Source: Clostridia bacterium (GTDB lineage Bacteria > Bacillota > Clostridia > Oscillospirales > Acutalibacteraceae). From it: a stretch of DNA of 64,000 bases. How positions within the stretch are numbered: the first letter of the stretch is position 1; the number at the start of each line of letters is the position of its first letter. Below, piece by piece: positions 18,601-27,164 of the stretch. The DNA is taken from contig JAFZUV010000011.1 in the NCBI GenBank assembly GCA_017618135.1, positions 1-64,000 of the forward strand, read 5' to 3'. Position numbers and translations under genes: made by a program. The notes under the pieces were generated by a model. The model made no database searches. It worked only from the letters and a program-made list of their open reading frames with translations, and had not been told where the DNA came from.

Positions 18601-20322
18601 CTTGATGCAGATCCCAATCGCACGAAAGTACCGACAAGTTCATGGGTTGATATGAGCGATGATGATCGAAACCCCGATCTTGCCAATCCCGATGTAGTGA
18701 CGACCAAGACGGTACTGAATAAAGAAACCTTCGGCGATGACTTTGACTCATCGGATCCTAAAAATCAGGCTATCCGTGTTACGAAGAAGTTTACCACTTC
18801 GGAGTTGCTCAGAATGAGTACTGATAACAACTTGTCTATCCGTTTCTACTTTATGTCGGATTCCTCAGGTTATATTTCTGATTTTACGCTGTATGAACTT
18901 GATGCAAACGGTAACAGAATAGGTAACAACTTGGTTCTGGACGGTGATTTCAGCAGCGGCGTAGAGGTTTTTGACTCTGATAGTCCCTGGAAATATGCAA
19001 ATGAAGGTAATATAAGAAATATAGAGCTTGAAAAAGGATTTTTCGAGAATTATTCAGTGCCTTCAACGATGCTTCGCAGTGATGGTTCAGTTGCAAACGA
19101 AACATATGGAAATCAACTGTTTGTTGACCCGAAATCAAGATATTATTTCAGCGGTAATTATGTTAAGACTAACTTTGTGGGCCTTAATCCCGAGGTGCTT
19201 TATCGCTCTGTTGCGGCAAACGGTGAGTATGTATCTATTCCGTTTGAGTTGTATTTTGATTCAATTAGATACTATTTTGAAACTCAGGGAGGATTTTTAA
19301 TACCCGACGACGCTCTTATCAATTCCGAAGGCAAAGCGGATATTATAGTAAGACTCAACAATCTTGATCACGGTAAGGGATATTTCTGTAATCTCACTCT
19401 CACTCAGGACAATTTCAGCAGAAACTTGTTTGATATCAGTAAGGTTAATCCAAATAGCTTTATTGAAATGAAGTATGATCCGGAAATATTCCAGCCTTTT
19501 GAGGGTGATGACGGTTTTGAAGATTTTGATTGGGACACTGATGTCGATGTTGCAAATCTGACAACCGGCGCAATTACCGGAACTGTATATAACAGTGATG
19601 GAGACGCGCTTTCCGGCGTCAAAATGAAGCTTATGCCAGGAAACATTACAACTGCTACGGATGAGGACGGCGTTTATAAATTTGATAACCTTGCTCCCGG
19701 AGATTATTCGCTTTACTTAATTGAAGAAAGCGGTAATGAGTTGTTCTGCTGTGAAGTCAATGTTGAAGCCGGTATGCTTACCGAAGTCCCCGATATAACC
19801 TACCTTACTGATGAGGATGAGGAAGATGAGTACGATGACGAAGATGATGAATATGATGAGGATGACGAAGGTACAGTTATATTAGACGGCGAAGCAACCA
19901 AGCAGAAATACGGACAGATAAAGGGCTATTGTTACGATAGCACAGGAAAGCTTGTTGCAGGTGTTGACATATATGCGAACAGCAAGTCTCATCATGTTAA
20001 GACCAACTCAAAGGGCATATTTGAGTTTGATAAAGTTCCGCCCGGGAAATACAAGATTTGTACTATTTTGGATAATGGATCGGTTTATGTGTTAAAAACG
20101 GTCAAAGTGGAAGCGGGTAAAGGCATAATCATTCGCGTTATGTTGCCTGATACCGATAGCGGATTGCCGATCTGGCTGATTATTCTTATTATTGTAGGTT
20201 CTATGCTGATTATATCATTGCTGACGCTTCTGATTGTTTTCTTGATTGTTAAGAAAAAGAAAAAAATGTGGGCGGTAACATTGCCGGATCTTCCTGAAGC
20301 GGTAGAAGAAATAGCGGAATAA
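15616..20322 (+). CDS. Giant membrane-anchored modular surface protein with CnaB-like repeats
   Basis: The ATG at 15616 follows an AAAGGA and opens a clean signal peptide (MFFRKAIGG, cut near TVAD); the upstream in-frame ATG at 15577 lies inside the permease gene. The product is 1568 aa. Residues ~40-550 parallel the protein at 1-5406 module by module (FIPVDI, FIMSNTSLVV, FIPLSLGQYTL, FSISDIKVDL). More beta-sandwich, CBM-like modules follow to ~1300. Two carboxypeptidase-regulatory/CnaB-like domains (about 1317-1390 and 1434-1510) flank an Asp/Glu-rich linker (about 1399-1419). A transmembrane helix (about 1517-1550) and a KKKKK stop-transfer signal end the chain. It is inferred to display glycan-binding modules at the membrane for the importer. 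It closes the operon; a strong terminator follows. Confidence 0.83.
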   Translation: MFFRKAIGGICKHLKLVTCAALAICILAATLTLSPLSTVADTVNSVSTQDAIFVGKVSANRYAGTFIPVDIPAATGSANMYSGDTFFKLTFDCKMLSGSKPYIGVMRVASEGGYMNTYTEPSWCNNAADVSVSDGVCTAYFKVDFQDRFNSYNRGWRSFYITVGNAEHDGGGVSEKDYDASFIMSNTSLVVCDEAHNVLDGTNRLPDFSAENIDFSGIYYTRSNGCGEWDCPSGATSMKWHIDSSSYLVKHTTVPENFSVSSNYDAANFVLTPATDSLREYYTNDKYAGLYFEKLANSEDKGFGIISSDLNKRFVFLDANRQDEPDNTTVDGYVPTKNKAANVFIPLSLGQYTLTDGKPADNKKVILKVTMKATRIEGDGAPVLGRVVGKVDNTSGTPSWAWGLSTINVRGSAYYTNYNRSDNGGGVRPQCTYDPKTGEFVGWVGVETDNVNYNTLFGVSEVLTIGNAEHVYQTGTFDSTSFNSSFSISDIKVDLYDVSISGNEHTPTTLIAEDIAPGLVADNIDAEGDWYFDFKSGPKASDHVDDLIRAGQDKWHIDGEKSLISFINMEEINGYATKYSLIESGASGTISRFMTLKAGATYQYVFRSKYESAAKAKPFVEFITTAGALKADTSNYISNSGGFYNTVYTFKTPTNLTDVKNVRLGIDFPSADISGTFGGFELYEIGSDGNRTAKNLMMTVFLSENETVYPYSATAGDNIWMTEGTLGSGGTTFVVDYKDDSFYLLPSASKMLMFCGTTTTKTEGTGESKVDYPTEPVDGNSKLWVKSTITKNKKYRFSANIKYAGTGAGGEVIGFSLATTPLTAFKDITNYTKTVDPDNYFEVYEFTAPSTLAKKNNFRATFNVPNALVSGYLANVSLREIDDSGNVIGEELIENGDFATGDATGWTREGDFAYFSFVDIPENFFSKTNPNNLHAIQYRDTANFLLLQQMLQIKANTSYELGYTSLITGYNNTEPYGILYQKIFNNVSSLAEAKALDADPNRTKVPTSSWVDMSDDDRNPDLANPDVVTTKTVLNKETFGDDFDSSDPKNQAIRVTKKFTTSELLRMSTDNNLSIRFYFMSDSSGYISDFTLYELDANGNRIGNNLVLDGDFSSGVEVFDSDSPWKYANEGNIRNIELEKGFFENYSVPSTMLRSDGSVANETYGNQLFVDPKSRYYFSGNYVKTNFVGLNPEVLYRSVAANGEYVSIPFELYFDSIRYYFETQGGFLIPDDALINSEGKADIIVRLNNLDHGKGYFCNLTLTQDNFSRNLFDISKVNPNSFIEMKYDPEIFQPFEGDDGFEDFDWDTDVDVANLTTGAITGTVYNSDGDALSGVKMKLMPGNITTATDEDGVYKFDNLAPGDYSLYLIEESGNELFCCEVNVEAGMLTEVPDITYLTDEDEEDEYDDEDDEYDEDDEGTVILDGEATKQKYGQIKGYCYDSTGKLVAGVDIYANSKSHHVKTNSKGIFEFDKVPPGKYKICTILDNGSVYVLKTVKVEAGKGIIIRVMLPDTDSGLPIWLIILIIVGSMLIISLLTLLIVFLIVKKKKKMWAVTLPDLPEAVEEIAE

Positions 20323-20328
20323 TCTTTT

Positions 20329-20366
20329 AATCCTAAAGGAGCTGTTAAGTTCCTTTAGGATTTTTT
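20329..20366 (+). terminator. Rho-independent terminator of the surface-uptake locus
   Basis: A perfect 12-bp stem (20329-20340 with 20351-20362), a 10-nt loop and a run of Ts ending at 20366 lie 7 bases after the stop codon. Confidence 0.92.
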
Positions 20367-20375
20367 AATATAGTA

Positions 20376-20404
20376 TTGACCAGGCACAAAATATATACTA
20401 TAAT
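20376..20404 (+). promoter_or_regulatory. Sigma-A promoter of the glycosidase operon
   Basis: TTGACC (20376-20381), a 17-bp spacer and a consensus TATAAT (20399-20404). Transcription would start near 20411, giving a leader of about 67 nt. Confidence 0.85.
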
Positions 20405-20462
20405 GTCTATATGTAGTTATAAGTCCTTAATTGTGCTATATATTGGTATATAATTGTTTAGC

Positions 20463-20471
20463 GGGGGGGGG
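20463..20471 (+). promoter_or_regulatory. Nine-G homopolymer acting as ribosome-binding site
   Basis: Nine consecutive Gs stand where the Shine-Dalgarno sequence is expected, 6 nt before the ATG at 20478. Such a tract can pair with the 16S 3' end in several registers and is prone to length change. Confidence 0.6.
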
Positions 20472-20477
20472 TAAGAA

Positions 20478-21389
20478 ATGAAAAGATTAGTGGGTGTATC
20501 AACGGGCTCTCTTCAGATAAAATATGGTGATAGACGCACACTTGAAATTTTAAGTGAAATAGGTGCTGATTCGGCGGATTTTTCACTTGAATTTGATACT
20601 AATGATTATAGAAATACCGATTGCGTTTATGCAAAAGGCGATGAGGCGATAAGAGAGTATTATTCCGAGCTTAAAGAGTATGCAGACAGTCTGGGTATTA
20701 TAATCGGTCAGACTCACGGTAAGCTTCCGGGATTTAGAAATATAAAATCCGAAGATGACGCGTTAGTGGAAAACACGAGGCTTGATTGTATAGCTACAGC
20801 GGCACTCGGCGCGCCGGTTTGCGTAATACATAACGCGACTTCTATATTTTTAGGCCCTGATCCGGACCCTGAGCTCATGCATAAGCTCAGTTTAGATATG
20901 TTTTCCCGTATACTTCCTTATGCCAAAGAAAACGGAATAAAAATTGCTACCGAAACATTCGGGGATGCGGTAAGATATTCAGCGTGTGACTTTTTCGGCA
21001 ATATTGATGAATTCCAAAAGGCATACGCTAATATTAAGGCGATTGACGAGCTTAAAGATTTTATTACTGTATGTGTGGATACCGGACATTCAAATAAGGC
21101 TATGAGATATAACAATCCCAAGCCTGCTGATGTAATACGCCGTATGGGTAAAGAGGTTACGGTGTTGCATCTTAATGATAATGATACCTTTAAGGACCAG
21201 CATAAGATACCCATGACGGGAACTATTGATTGGAAAGATGTATTTGACGCACTCGATGAAATAGGTTATAGCGGCATTTATAATATGGAATTGGAGCTTT
21301 GCCATTTTGGAAAAGATTTCCAAATTGAAACCGCCGAATTCGCGGTTAAGTTAATGAAATACATTTTAAAGGAAAGGTACGGCAATTAA
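20478..21389 (+). CDS. Sugar phosphate isomerase/epimerase-like TIM barrel protein
   Basis: This 303-aa cytosolic protein belongs to the xylose-isomerase-like/AP-endonuclease-2 superfamily. The barrel signature includes IIGQTHGKLPG near residue 75, IATETFG near 155, CVDTGHSNKA near 198 and VLHLNDND near 233, providing the Glu, His and Asp metal ligands usual in the fold. The C-terminal GIYNMELEL carries a further conserved Glu. It is the first gene of the operon after a strong promoter and precedes GH3 and GH36 glycosidases, so isomerisation or epimerisation of a released sugar is likely. The exact substrate cannot be read from the sequence. Confidence 0.85.
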   Translation: MKRLVGVSTGSLQIKYGDRRTLEILSEIGADSADFSLEFDTNDYRNTDCVYAKGDEAIREYYSELKEYADSLGIIIGQTHGKLPGFRNIKSEDDALVENTRLDCIATAALGAPVCVIHNATSIFLGPDPDPELMHKLSLDMFSRILPYAKENGIKIATETFGDAVRYSACDFFGNIDEFQKAYANIKAIDELKDFITVCVDTGHSNKAMRYNNPKPADVIRRMGKEVTVLHLNDNDTFKDQHKIPMTGTIDWKDVFDALDEIGYSGIYNMELELCHFGKDFQIETAEFAVKLMKYILKERYGN

Positions 21390-21410
21390 GGCTGTAAATA
21401 GTGGTGTAGT

Positions 21411-23558
21411 ATGCCGGATAAAATTAAAAGCAGGGTTGATACCCTAATATCAAATATGTCGCTTCGCGCAAAAATCGGGCAGTTAAATCAACCCGAAACA
21501 CCTACTGAGAATAATATTGAGGAGTTTAAAGAAGCAGTAAGACGCGGTGAAGTGGGTTCAATACTTATGTCAGTCGGCGCGACGGCAGGCAATGATGCAC
21601 AAGGGGAAATTAATGTTGATTTCTACAATGAGCTTCAAAAAATTGCTGTGGAGGAAAGTCCTGACGGAATACCGATCCTTTTTGGTCGAGATGTTATTCA
21701 CGGTCATAGGACGGTTTTTCCTATACCGCTTGCAATGGCGGCATCATTCAATCCCGAGCTTATAAAAAAGTGCTATCGTGACACTGCAATCGAAGCTACA
21801 AACGACGGTGTACATTGGACATTTACGCCTATGCTTGATTTGTGCCGTGACCCCCGTTGGGGTAGAATTATCGAGGGAACGGGGGAGGACCCGTATATAG
21901 GCGCCCGCATAGCCGAGGCGGTAGTAGCCGGACTTCAAGGCGATGATGTTTCAAATAAGGATAGTATGCTGGCTTGTGCCAAACACTTTATCGGATACGG
22001 AGCAAGCGAGGGCGGCAGAGATTATCATCGTACCGAAATATCGGATTATAGTCTTTACAATTATTATCTTCCGGCATTTCGTGCCGCAATAAAGTCCGGA
22101 GCTATGACAGTGATGTCATCGTTTAACGATATAAGCGGTCAGCCTATTACTTCAAGCCGTAAATATCTTACCGATATTCTAAGGAATAATCTCGGTTTTG
22201 ACGGTTTTGTGGTTTCCGATTATGACGCCGTTATTCAGCTTATAAAGCAGGGCGTTGCAGAAAATTCGGAAGAATGTGCTTCTATGGCTTTAAATGCCGG
22301 CCTTGATATGGATATGCACGATGGATGTTATATGGATAATCTCGAAAAAGCCGTAAATAGCGGTGCTGTCAGTGTGGATGTAATTGATGAAGCGGTAAGG
22401 CGTATACTGACGGTAAAAATGAAGGCGGGATTATTCGAACATCCTTATACAAAAAAAATAAAACTCAATCGTACCGAACATTTAAAAGATGCTCGTGAAA
22501 TGGCTGGAGAATCAATCGTCCTACTTAAAAATAATGATGTTTTACCTATAAATAAATCTGCAAAGGTGGGTCTTATAGGGCCTTTCTCGCACGAACGCAG
22601 AAGTCTGCTCGGTAGTTGGACTATTGACGGCAAGGCTGACGAAACGCCTACTTTAGCTGAGCGAATGCGGGAGGTGATAGGCGGCAACCTTAATTGCATA
22701 AGTTCAAGTACTCTCGGGTGGAACAGTGTTAATAAGAACATCGCGGCGGCGGATGTGGTTGTACTTGCTCTCGGTGAAAGCTGGAGTGCTACCGGTGAAT
22801 CGCGAGCGGTTTCTGATATCACAATTTCAAGTGAGCAGAAAGAGCTTATTAAAAAAGCAAAAACCTATGGTAAAAAGACTGTGGGAGTGCTTTTCTGCGG
22901 CAGACCGATTGCTATCGAAGAAATCGCAGAAGACCTTGATGCAGTACTATATGCTTGGCATACCGGAAGCGAGGCGGCAGGGGCCGTAAGTGATATACTG
23001 TTTGGCGATGTGCAGCCCTGTGGCAGATTACCGGTAACTCTTCCGCGAAAGGCTACGCATATTCCGCTTTATTACAATGTTACCTCAAGTGGCAGACCGG
23101 TCAACTGTTATTATGGCGAAAATCCGGGCAACTGCTATATTGACAGTATGCCAACTCCCTATTATCCTTTCGGTTACGGTCTTACATATACAACTTTTAA
23201 GTATTCCGATATTAAAACTGATATCAGTAAGATTGCTGTTTCGGAACTTAAGGCGGGCAAAAAGCTGAGAGTTTCGGTTAATGTTACAAATAAAGGCACT
23301 GTATCCGGAAAAGAAACAGTACAGCTTTATATTCGGGATGTTTGCGCAAGTATTATGCGACCTATAAGAGAACTTAAAGCATTTAAGAAAATCAGAATAG
23401 CACCCGGCAAGGCGGAAAATGTCACATTTGATATCGGATATGAGGAATTGGGCTTTTTCGATGATAAGGGTAACTATATTGTGGAAAATGGTAAAGTTGA
23501 GTTATACATCGGTGAAAACTGTCTTACCGGGAAGAAAACATCAATAGAAATTGTTTAG
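21411..23558 (+). CDS. Glycoside hydrolase family 3 beta-glucosidase-type enzyme
   Basis: This 715-aa protein has no signal peptide, so it acts in the cytosol on imported oligosaccharide. The N-terminal barrel holds KHFIGYG and the nucleophile region GFVVSDYDAV, with the predicted catalytic Asp270. The alpha/beta sandwich follows (VLLKNNDVLPI, VLFCGRPIAIEE). A fibronectin-III-like domain at about 610-715 completes the usual three-domain GH3 layout. It would remove beta-linked glucose or a related sugar from non-reducing ends; xylosidase activity is possible. It lies 21 bases after the isomerase/epimerase and 17 bases before the GH36 gene, within one operon. Confidence 0.93.
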   Translation: MPDKIKSRVDTLISNMSLRAKIGQLNQPETPTENNIEEFKEAVRRGEVGSILMSVGATAGNDAQGEINVDFYNELQKIAVEESPDGIPILFGRDVIHGHRTVFPIPLAMAASFNPELIKKCYRDTAIEATNDGVHWTFTPMLDLCRDPRWGRIIEGTGEDPYIGARIAEAVVAGLQGDDVSNKDSMLACAKHFIGYGASEGGRDYHRTEISDYSLYNYYLPAFRAAIKSGAMTVMSSFNDISGQPITSSRKYLTDILRNNLGFDGFVVSDYDAVIQLIKQGVAENSEECASMALNAGLDMDMHDGCYMDNLEKAVNSGAVSVDVIDEAVRRILTVKMKAGLFEHPYTKKIKLNRTEHLKDAREMAGESIVLLKNNDVLPINKSAKVGLIGPFSHERRSLLGSWTIDGKADETPTLAERMREVIGGNLNCISSSTLGWNSVNKNIAAADVVVLALGESWSATGESRAVSDITISSEQKELIKKAKTYGKKTVGVLFCGRPIAIEEIAEDLDAVLYAWHTGSEAAGAVSDILFGDVQPCGRLPVTLPRKATHIPLYYNVTSSGRPVNCYYGENPGNCYIDSMPTPYYPFGYGLTYTTFKYSDIKTDISKIAVSELKAGKKLRVSVNVTNKGTVSGKETVQLYIRDVCASIMRPIRELKAFKKIRIAPGKAENVTFDIGYEELGFFDDKGNYIVENGKVELYIGENCLTGKKTSIEIV

Positions 23559-23575
23559 CTTTGTGAGGATATACT

Positions 23576-25756
23576 ATGATTGCTTTTAAAAACAGTATTT
23601 TTCATCTTTCAACAGATAATACGAGTTATTTAATAGGAATTTTTGGCGGGCAACTCATAAATCTTTATTACGGAAAACGATTAAATTCTGTTCCGGAAAT
23701 AAGTGACATATTGCCTATTGATTATTCTCGTATTTTTTCTCCGAATGATATTAATATAGATGGAAAAAAATGTTCTACGGATAATCTTACCATGGAATAT
23801 CCTACTTTCGGCAGTGCTGATTTGCGTACACCTGCTTTCTCAGCTACATATACTGACGGTACTGCCGTTACTCGCTTTGAGTATGAGGACTATGAAATAC
23901 ATAAAGGCAAATATGATATACCCGGTCTGCCTTCGGTTTATGCTGAGGACGGGGACAGGGTATCGTCCCTTTGTATAACTATGAGCGATAAGGTCAAGGG
24001 CGTTGAGGCAAAGCTTAACTATGCTGTTTTTGAAGAATATGATGCTATAACCAGAAGCGTGGAAATAATCAATTCCAGCAATAGCGTAATGGACATTGAT
24101 AAGGCATTGAGCTTAAGCATTGATTTCCGCTGTGCTGATTTTGATATGATAACGCTCAATGGTGCCTGGGCGCGTGAGCGATTGCCTGAAAGGTCGCCGC
24201 TGTCGTACGGCACAAAACAGGTCGAGAGTATGCGCGGAATAACATCGCATCACGAAAACCCGTTTTTTGCATTGGTAGATAAAAATACCGATGAATTTGT
24301 CGGTGAGGCTTATGGATTCAATCTTATTTATTCGGGTAATTTTGTGGCAGGCGCGCAAAGAGATGCGTATAATGTGACTCGCGCATTTATGGGTATTAAC
24401 CCTCAGAATTTTAAATGGCGACTTGAGGGCGGCGAGCATTTTAATACCCCCGAAGTGGTATTGGTATATTCGGATTGCGGTATAGGGAAGATGTCAAGAA
24501 CATTTCATAAGCTGTACCGCGAGCGTTTATGCAGCGGTAAGTTCAGGGATATAAGGCGTCCGGTGCTCATAAACAACTGGGAAGCCACTTATTTTGATTT
24601 TAACGAAGAAAAGATATTGGAGATTGCTAGGACCGCCAAAAGCTTAGGCGTTGAGCTTATGGTGCTTGATGACGGGTGGTTCGGCACCCGTAATGGCGAG
24701 TCCGGCTCTCTTGGTGACTGGGTACCGAATACGCAAAAGCTTCCAAACGGAATTACTGGTTTGGCAAAAAAAGTTAGGGCGCTCGATATGAGCTTTGGAC
24801 TTTGGGTCGAGCCTGAAATGGTATCACCTGACAGCGACCTCAACCGCGCACATCCTGATTGGTGTTTGCATATTGAGGGGCGAGAGCCTACGCTTGGCAG
24901 AAATCAATTGGTTTTAGATCTTACAAGAAACGAAGTCGTAGATTATATAAAGTCGGTATTTGACCGCTTGTTATCCGGTGGTGACATTTCGTATGTTAAG
25001 TGGGATATGAACCGCAGTATGACCGAGGTAGGTTCGGCGGTTGGCGGGCCTCAAGCACAGGGCAAGGTTTATCACAGATATATTTTGGGACTTTATGAGA
25101 TTATGAATTATGTAACAGAAAAATACCCTGATGTTTTGTTTGAGGGATGCTCGGGCGGCGGCGCCAGATTTGACGGCGGAATTCTTCACTATTTTCCTCA
25201 GATTTGGACAAGTGATGATACTGACGCGCTTGAAAGACTGTATATACAGTACGGTACCAGCATTTGCTACCCTTATTCCGCTATGGGTGCGCATGTTTCG
25301 GCTGTGCCTAATCATCAGGTTTACAGAACTACACCGATGAAAATGCGTGGGGATGTGTCAATTTGCGGTCAACTTGGTTATGAGCTTGACCTTAATAAGT
25401 TGGATGACCAGGATAAAGAGTGCGTAAGAAAACAAATAGAAGATTATAAGGCTTTAAGCGATGTTTTTCACACGGGCGATTTGTATAGATTGATGGTGCC
25501 GGTAGGAAACAACGCTGCAATCAATGAGTTTATATCTGAGGACAAAAATACGGTTATTGTTTGCAGTTACATAATGAAGGGTATACCTAATGCTCCCCGT
25601 GACTATGTTAAACTTCGCGCACTTGATAAAAAAGCTAAGTATAAAGACCAAAACGGCAAAGTATATACCGGTGAACAGCTGATGAGCTTCGGAATAAAGG
25701 TTGATTATACTGCCGATTATCGCAGCAATATAACGGTGTATAATAAAGTTAACTGA
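23576..25756 (+). CDS. Alpha-galactosidase, glycoside hydrolase family 36
   Basis: This 726-aa cytosolic enzyme has the normal length for bacterial GH36 tetrameric alpha-galactosidases. An N-terminal beta-supersandwich leads into the barrel with VLDDGWFGTRN, LWVEPEMVSPDSDLN and YVKWDMNRSM, where Asp477 is the predicted nucleophile. GCSGGGARFD and WTSDDTDALER follow, the latter carrying the predicted acid/base Asp. It would hydrolyse terminal alpha-galactose from raffinose-type or galactomannan-derived oligosaccharides. Pairing with a GH3 enzyme suggests that the imported glycan carries both alpha-Gal and beta-linked residues. Confidence 0.95.
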   Translation: MIAFKNSIFHLSTDNTSYLIGIFGGQLINLYYGKRLNSVPEISDILPIDYSRIFSPNDINIDGKKCSTDNLTMEYPTFGSADLRTPAFSATYTDGTAVTRFEYEDYEIHKGKYDIPGLPSVYAEDGDRVSSLCITMSDKVKGVEAKLNYAVFEEYDAITRSVEIINSSNSVMDIDKALSLSIDFRCADFDMITLNGAWARERLPERSPLSYGTKQVESMRGITSHHENPFFALVDKNTDEFVGEAYGFNLIYSGNFVAGAQRDAYNVTRAFMGINPQNFKWRLEGGEHFNTPEVVLVYSDCGIGKMSRTFHKLYRERLCSGKFRDIRRPVLINNWEATYFDFNEEKILEIARTAKSLGVELMVLDDGWFGTRNGESGSLGDWVPNTQKLPNGITGLAKKVRALDMSFGLWVEPEMVSPDSDLNRAHPDWCLHIEGREPTLGRNQLVLDLTRNEVVDYIKSVFDRLLSGGDISYVKWDMNRSMTEVGSAVGGPQAQGKVYHRYILGLYEIMNYVTEKYPDVLFEGCSGGGARFDGGILHYFPQIWTSDDTDALERLYIQYGTSICYPYSAMGAHVSAVPNHQVYRTTPMKMRGDVSICGQLGYELDLNKLDDQDKECVRKQIEDYKALSDVFHTGDLYRLMVPVGNNAAINEFISEDKNTVIVCSYIMKGIPNAPRDYVKLRALDKKAKYKDQNGKVYTGEQLMSFGIKVDYTADYRSNITVYNKVN

Positions 25757-25772
25757 TTTGGAGGTTAATTCT

Positions 25773-26843
25773 ATGATGAAGACATCGCCGGCAGTATTTG
25801 CAGTAGGCAGAGAGTATCAGATTATGGTTCCCGTAGAGGGCAACAGCCTTTTTTGGATAGAAGTAGGTACCGATAGCTTTTATGATGAACAAAACGGCAT
25901 AATGCGTTCTATTTGTTCAACTCATAGGGTAAAGGTGCCGGCAAATGTATTAGATACAGCAGGTGAATATACTGTCTGTGAAAGGGAAATAATTGACCGG
26001 AAGCCGTATTTCCCCGAAACGAAGGACACTAAAAGGACGACATTTAAGTTTAAGCCGGTACCTCAAAGTAACGCTCGCGTTTATCATATTGCGGATACTC
26101 ATAATCAAATCGTGGCACCGGTAAAGGCGGCTGAGCTTTTCGGGAAAATCGATTTGCTTATTATGAACGGTGATATACCGGACCACAGCGGAGATATATC
26201 TAATTATGATACTATCTATAAAATAGCAGATATACTTACGGGTGGCGAAATTCCAATAGTATTTGCTCGCGGAAATCATGATATGCGCGGTTATTTTGCT
26301 GAGTTGATTGCCGAGCACACACCCAATCTTAACGGCAATACATACTATACCTTCAGGCTTGGCAGTATTTGGGGTTTGGTGCTCGATTGCGGGGAAGACA
26401 AGGATGATTCAAACGCGGAATATGGTTATACAGTTAGTTGTCATAAATTCCGCGAAAGGCAGACTGAATTTATAAAGTCGGTTATTGATAATAAAAAAGA
26501 TGAATACAGGGCAAAGGGTGTAGAGCACAGAATAATAGTTTGTCATAATCCGTTTACCTACATTCAGCAACCACCGTTTGATATTGAGAAAGAAACATAC
26601 AGCGAATGGGCAAATCTGATTAAAGACAATATTAAACCCGAGCTTATGCTCTCAGGTCATGTACATAAGCTTTTTGTATCTAAGATAGGCGATAAGTGGG
26701 ATAGCATAGGGCAACCGTGTACGGTGATCTCCGGTTCTGATAAAAAAGAAAACTATCATGCCGGCTGTGGAATAGTTTTTTCATCGCCGCCGAAGGCAAG
26801 CTTCTATGATAGTGACGGTAATGTTCAGAAATTAAATATTTAG
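25773..26843 (+). CDS. Calcineurin-like metallophosphoesterase
   Basis: The ATG at 25773 lies 8 nt after GGAGG, which is preferred over an in-frame TTG at 25758 that overlaps that site. The product is 356 aa without a signal peptide. A beta-sandwich N-terminal region (about 1-100) precedes the dinuclear metal centre motifs HIADTH (Asp108, His110), NGDIPD (Asp134), ARGNHD (Asn168, His169) and LSGHVHK. The N-terminal sandwich plus phosphoesterase layout recalls purple-acid-phosphatase-like proteins. It ends the glycosidase operon and is followed by a terminator. The substrate is unknown; dephosphorylation of a sugar phosphate or an envelope phosphodiester are alternatives. Confidence 0.88.
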   Translation: MMKTSPAVFAVGREYQIMVPVEGNSLFWIEVGTDSFYDEQNGIMRSICSTHRVKVPANVLDTAGEYTVCEREIIDRKPYFPETKDTKRTTFKFKPVPQSNARVYHIADTHNQIVAPVKAAELFGKIDLLIMNGDIPDHSGDISNYDTIYKIADILTGGEIPIVFARGNHDMRGYFAELIAEHTPNLNGNTYYTFRLGSIWGLVLDCGEDKDDSNAEYGYTVSCHKFRERQTEFIKSVIDNKKDEYRAKGVEHRIIVCHNPFTYIQQPPFDIEKETYSEWANLIKDNIKPELMLSGHVHKLFVSKIGDKWDSIGQPCTVISGSDKKENYHAGCGIVFSSPPKASFYDSDGNVQKLNI

Positions 26844-26846
26844 TAT

Positions 26847-26874
26847 CAAAAGAGCCGTTTTTTCGGCTCTTTTG
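26847..26874 (+). terminator. Terminator of the glycosidase operon
   Basis: AAAAGAGCCG and CGGCTCTTTT pair around six Ts, with an outer C-G pair. The arms are A- and T-rich on both sides, so it could work in both directions. Confidence 0.85.
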
Positions 26875-26894
26875 TAATTAGTGAATTTGCGGTG

Positions 26895-26923
26895 TTGACA
26901 ATTACATTTCTTTGTGTTAAAAT
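26895..26923 (+). promoter_or_regulatory. Promoter of the tRNA-Ser pair
   Basis: Consensus TTGACA (26895-26900), a 17-bp spacer and TAAAAT (26918-26923), ending 13 bases before the first tRNA. Confidence 0.85.
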
Positions 26924-26936
26924 GATTTGGTCACAC

Positions 26937-27025
26937 GGAGAGGTATCGAAGCGGTCATAACGAGGCGGTCTTGAAAACCGTTTGGCAGCGATGCCACATG
27001 GGTTCGAATCCCATCCTCTCCGCCA
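26937..27025 (+). tRNA. tRNA-Ser (anticodon UGA)
   Basis: The 7-bp acceptor stem pairs GGAGAGG (26937-26943) with CCTCTCC (27015-27021), followed by discriminator G and an encoded CCA. The anticodon loop CTTGAAA gives TGA at 26972-26974. The long variable arm and the T-loop GGTTCGAATCC fit a class II serine tRNA reading UCA. Confidence 0.96.
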
Positions 27026-27070
27026 ATAGATTTTTACGATTTTATATAATATAAAAGCGTTCATCATTTT

Positions 27071-27164
27071 GGAGTAGTACTCAAGTTGGTGACGAGGCGC
27101 CCCTGCTAAGGGCGTAGGTCGGCTAATCCCCGGCGCGAGAGTTCGAGTCTCTCCTACTCCGCCA
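27071..27164 (+). tRNA. tRNA-Ser (anticodon GCU)
   Basis: The acceptor stem pairs GGAGTAG (27071-27077) with CTACTCC (27154-27160), then G and an encoded CCA. The anticodon stem CGCCC/GGGCG encloses the loop CTGCTAA, giving GCT at 27105-27107. The long variable arm is that of a serine tRNA reading AGC/AGU. It is probably co-transcribed with the tRNA 45 bases upstream. Confidence 0.96.

Noticed and set aside
19810-19870. GA-rich tract as a nucleotide repeat
   Set aside because: It encodes the Asp/Glu-rich linker of the second giant protein in frame and needs no separate explanation.
20405-20462. Riboswitch or attenuator in the glycosidase operon leader
   Set aside because: The ~67-nt leader is AT-rich without a stable stem or terminator.
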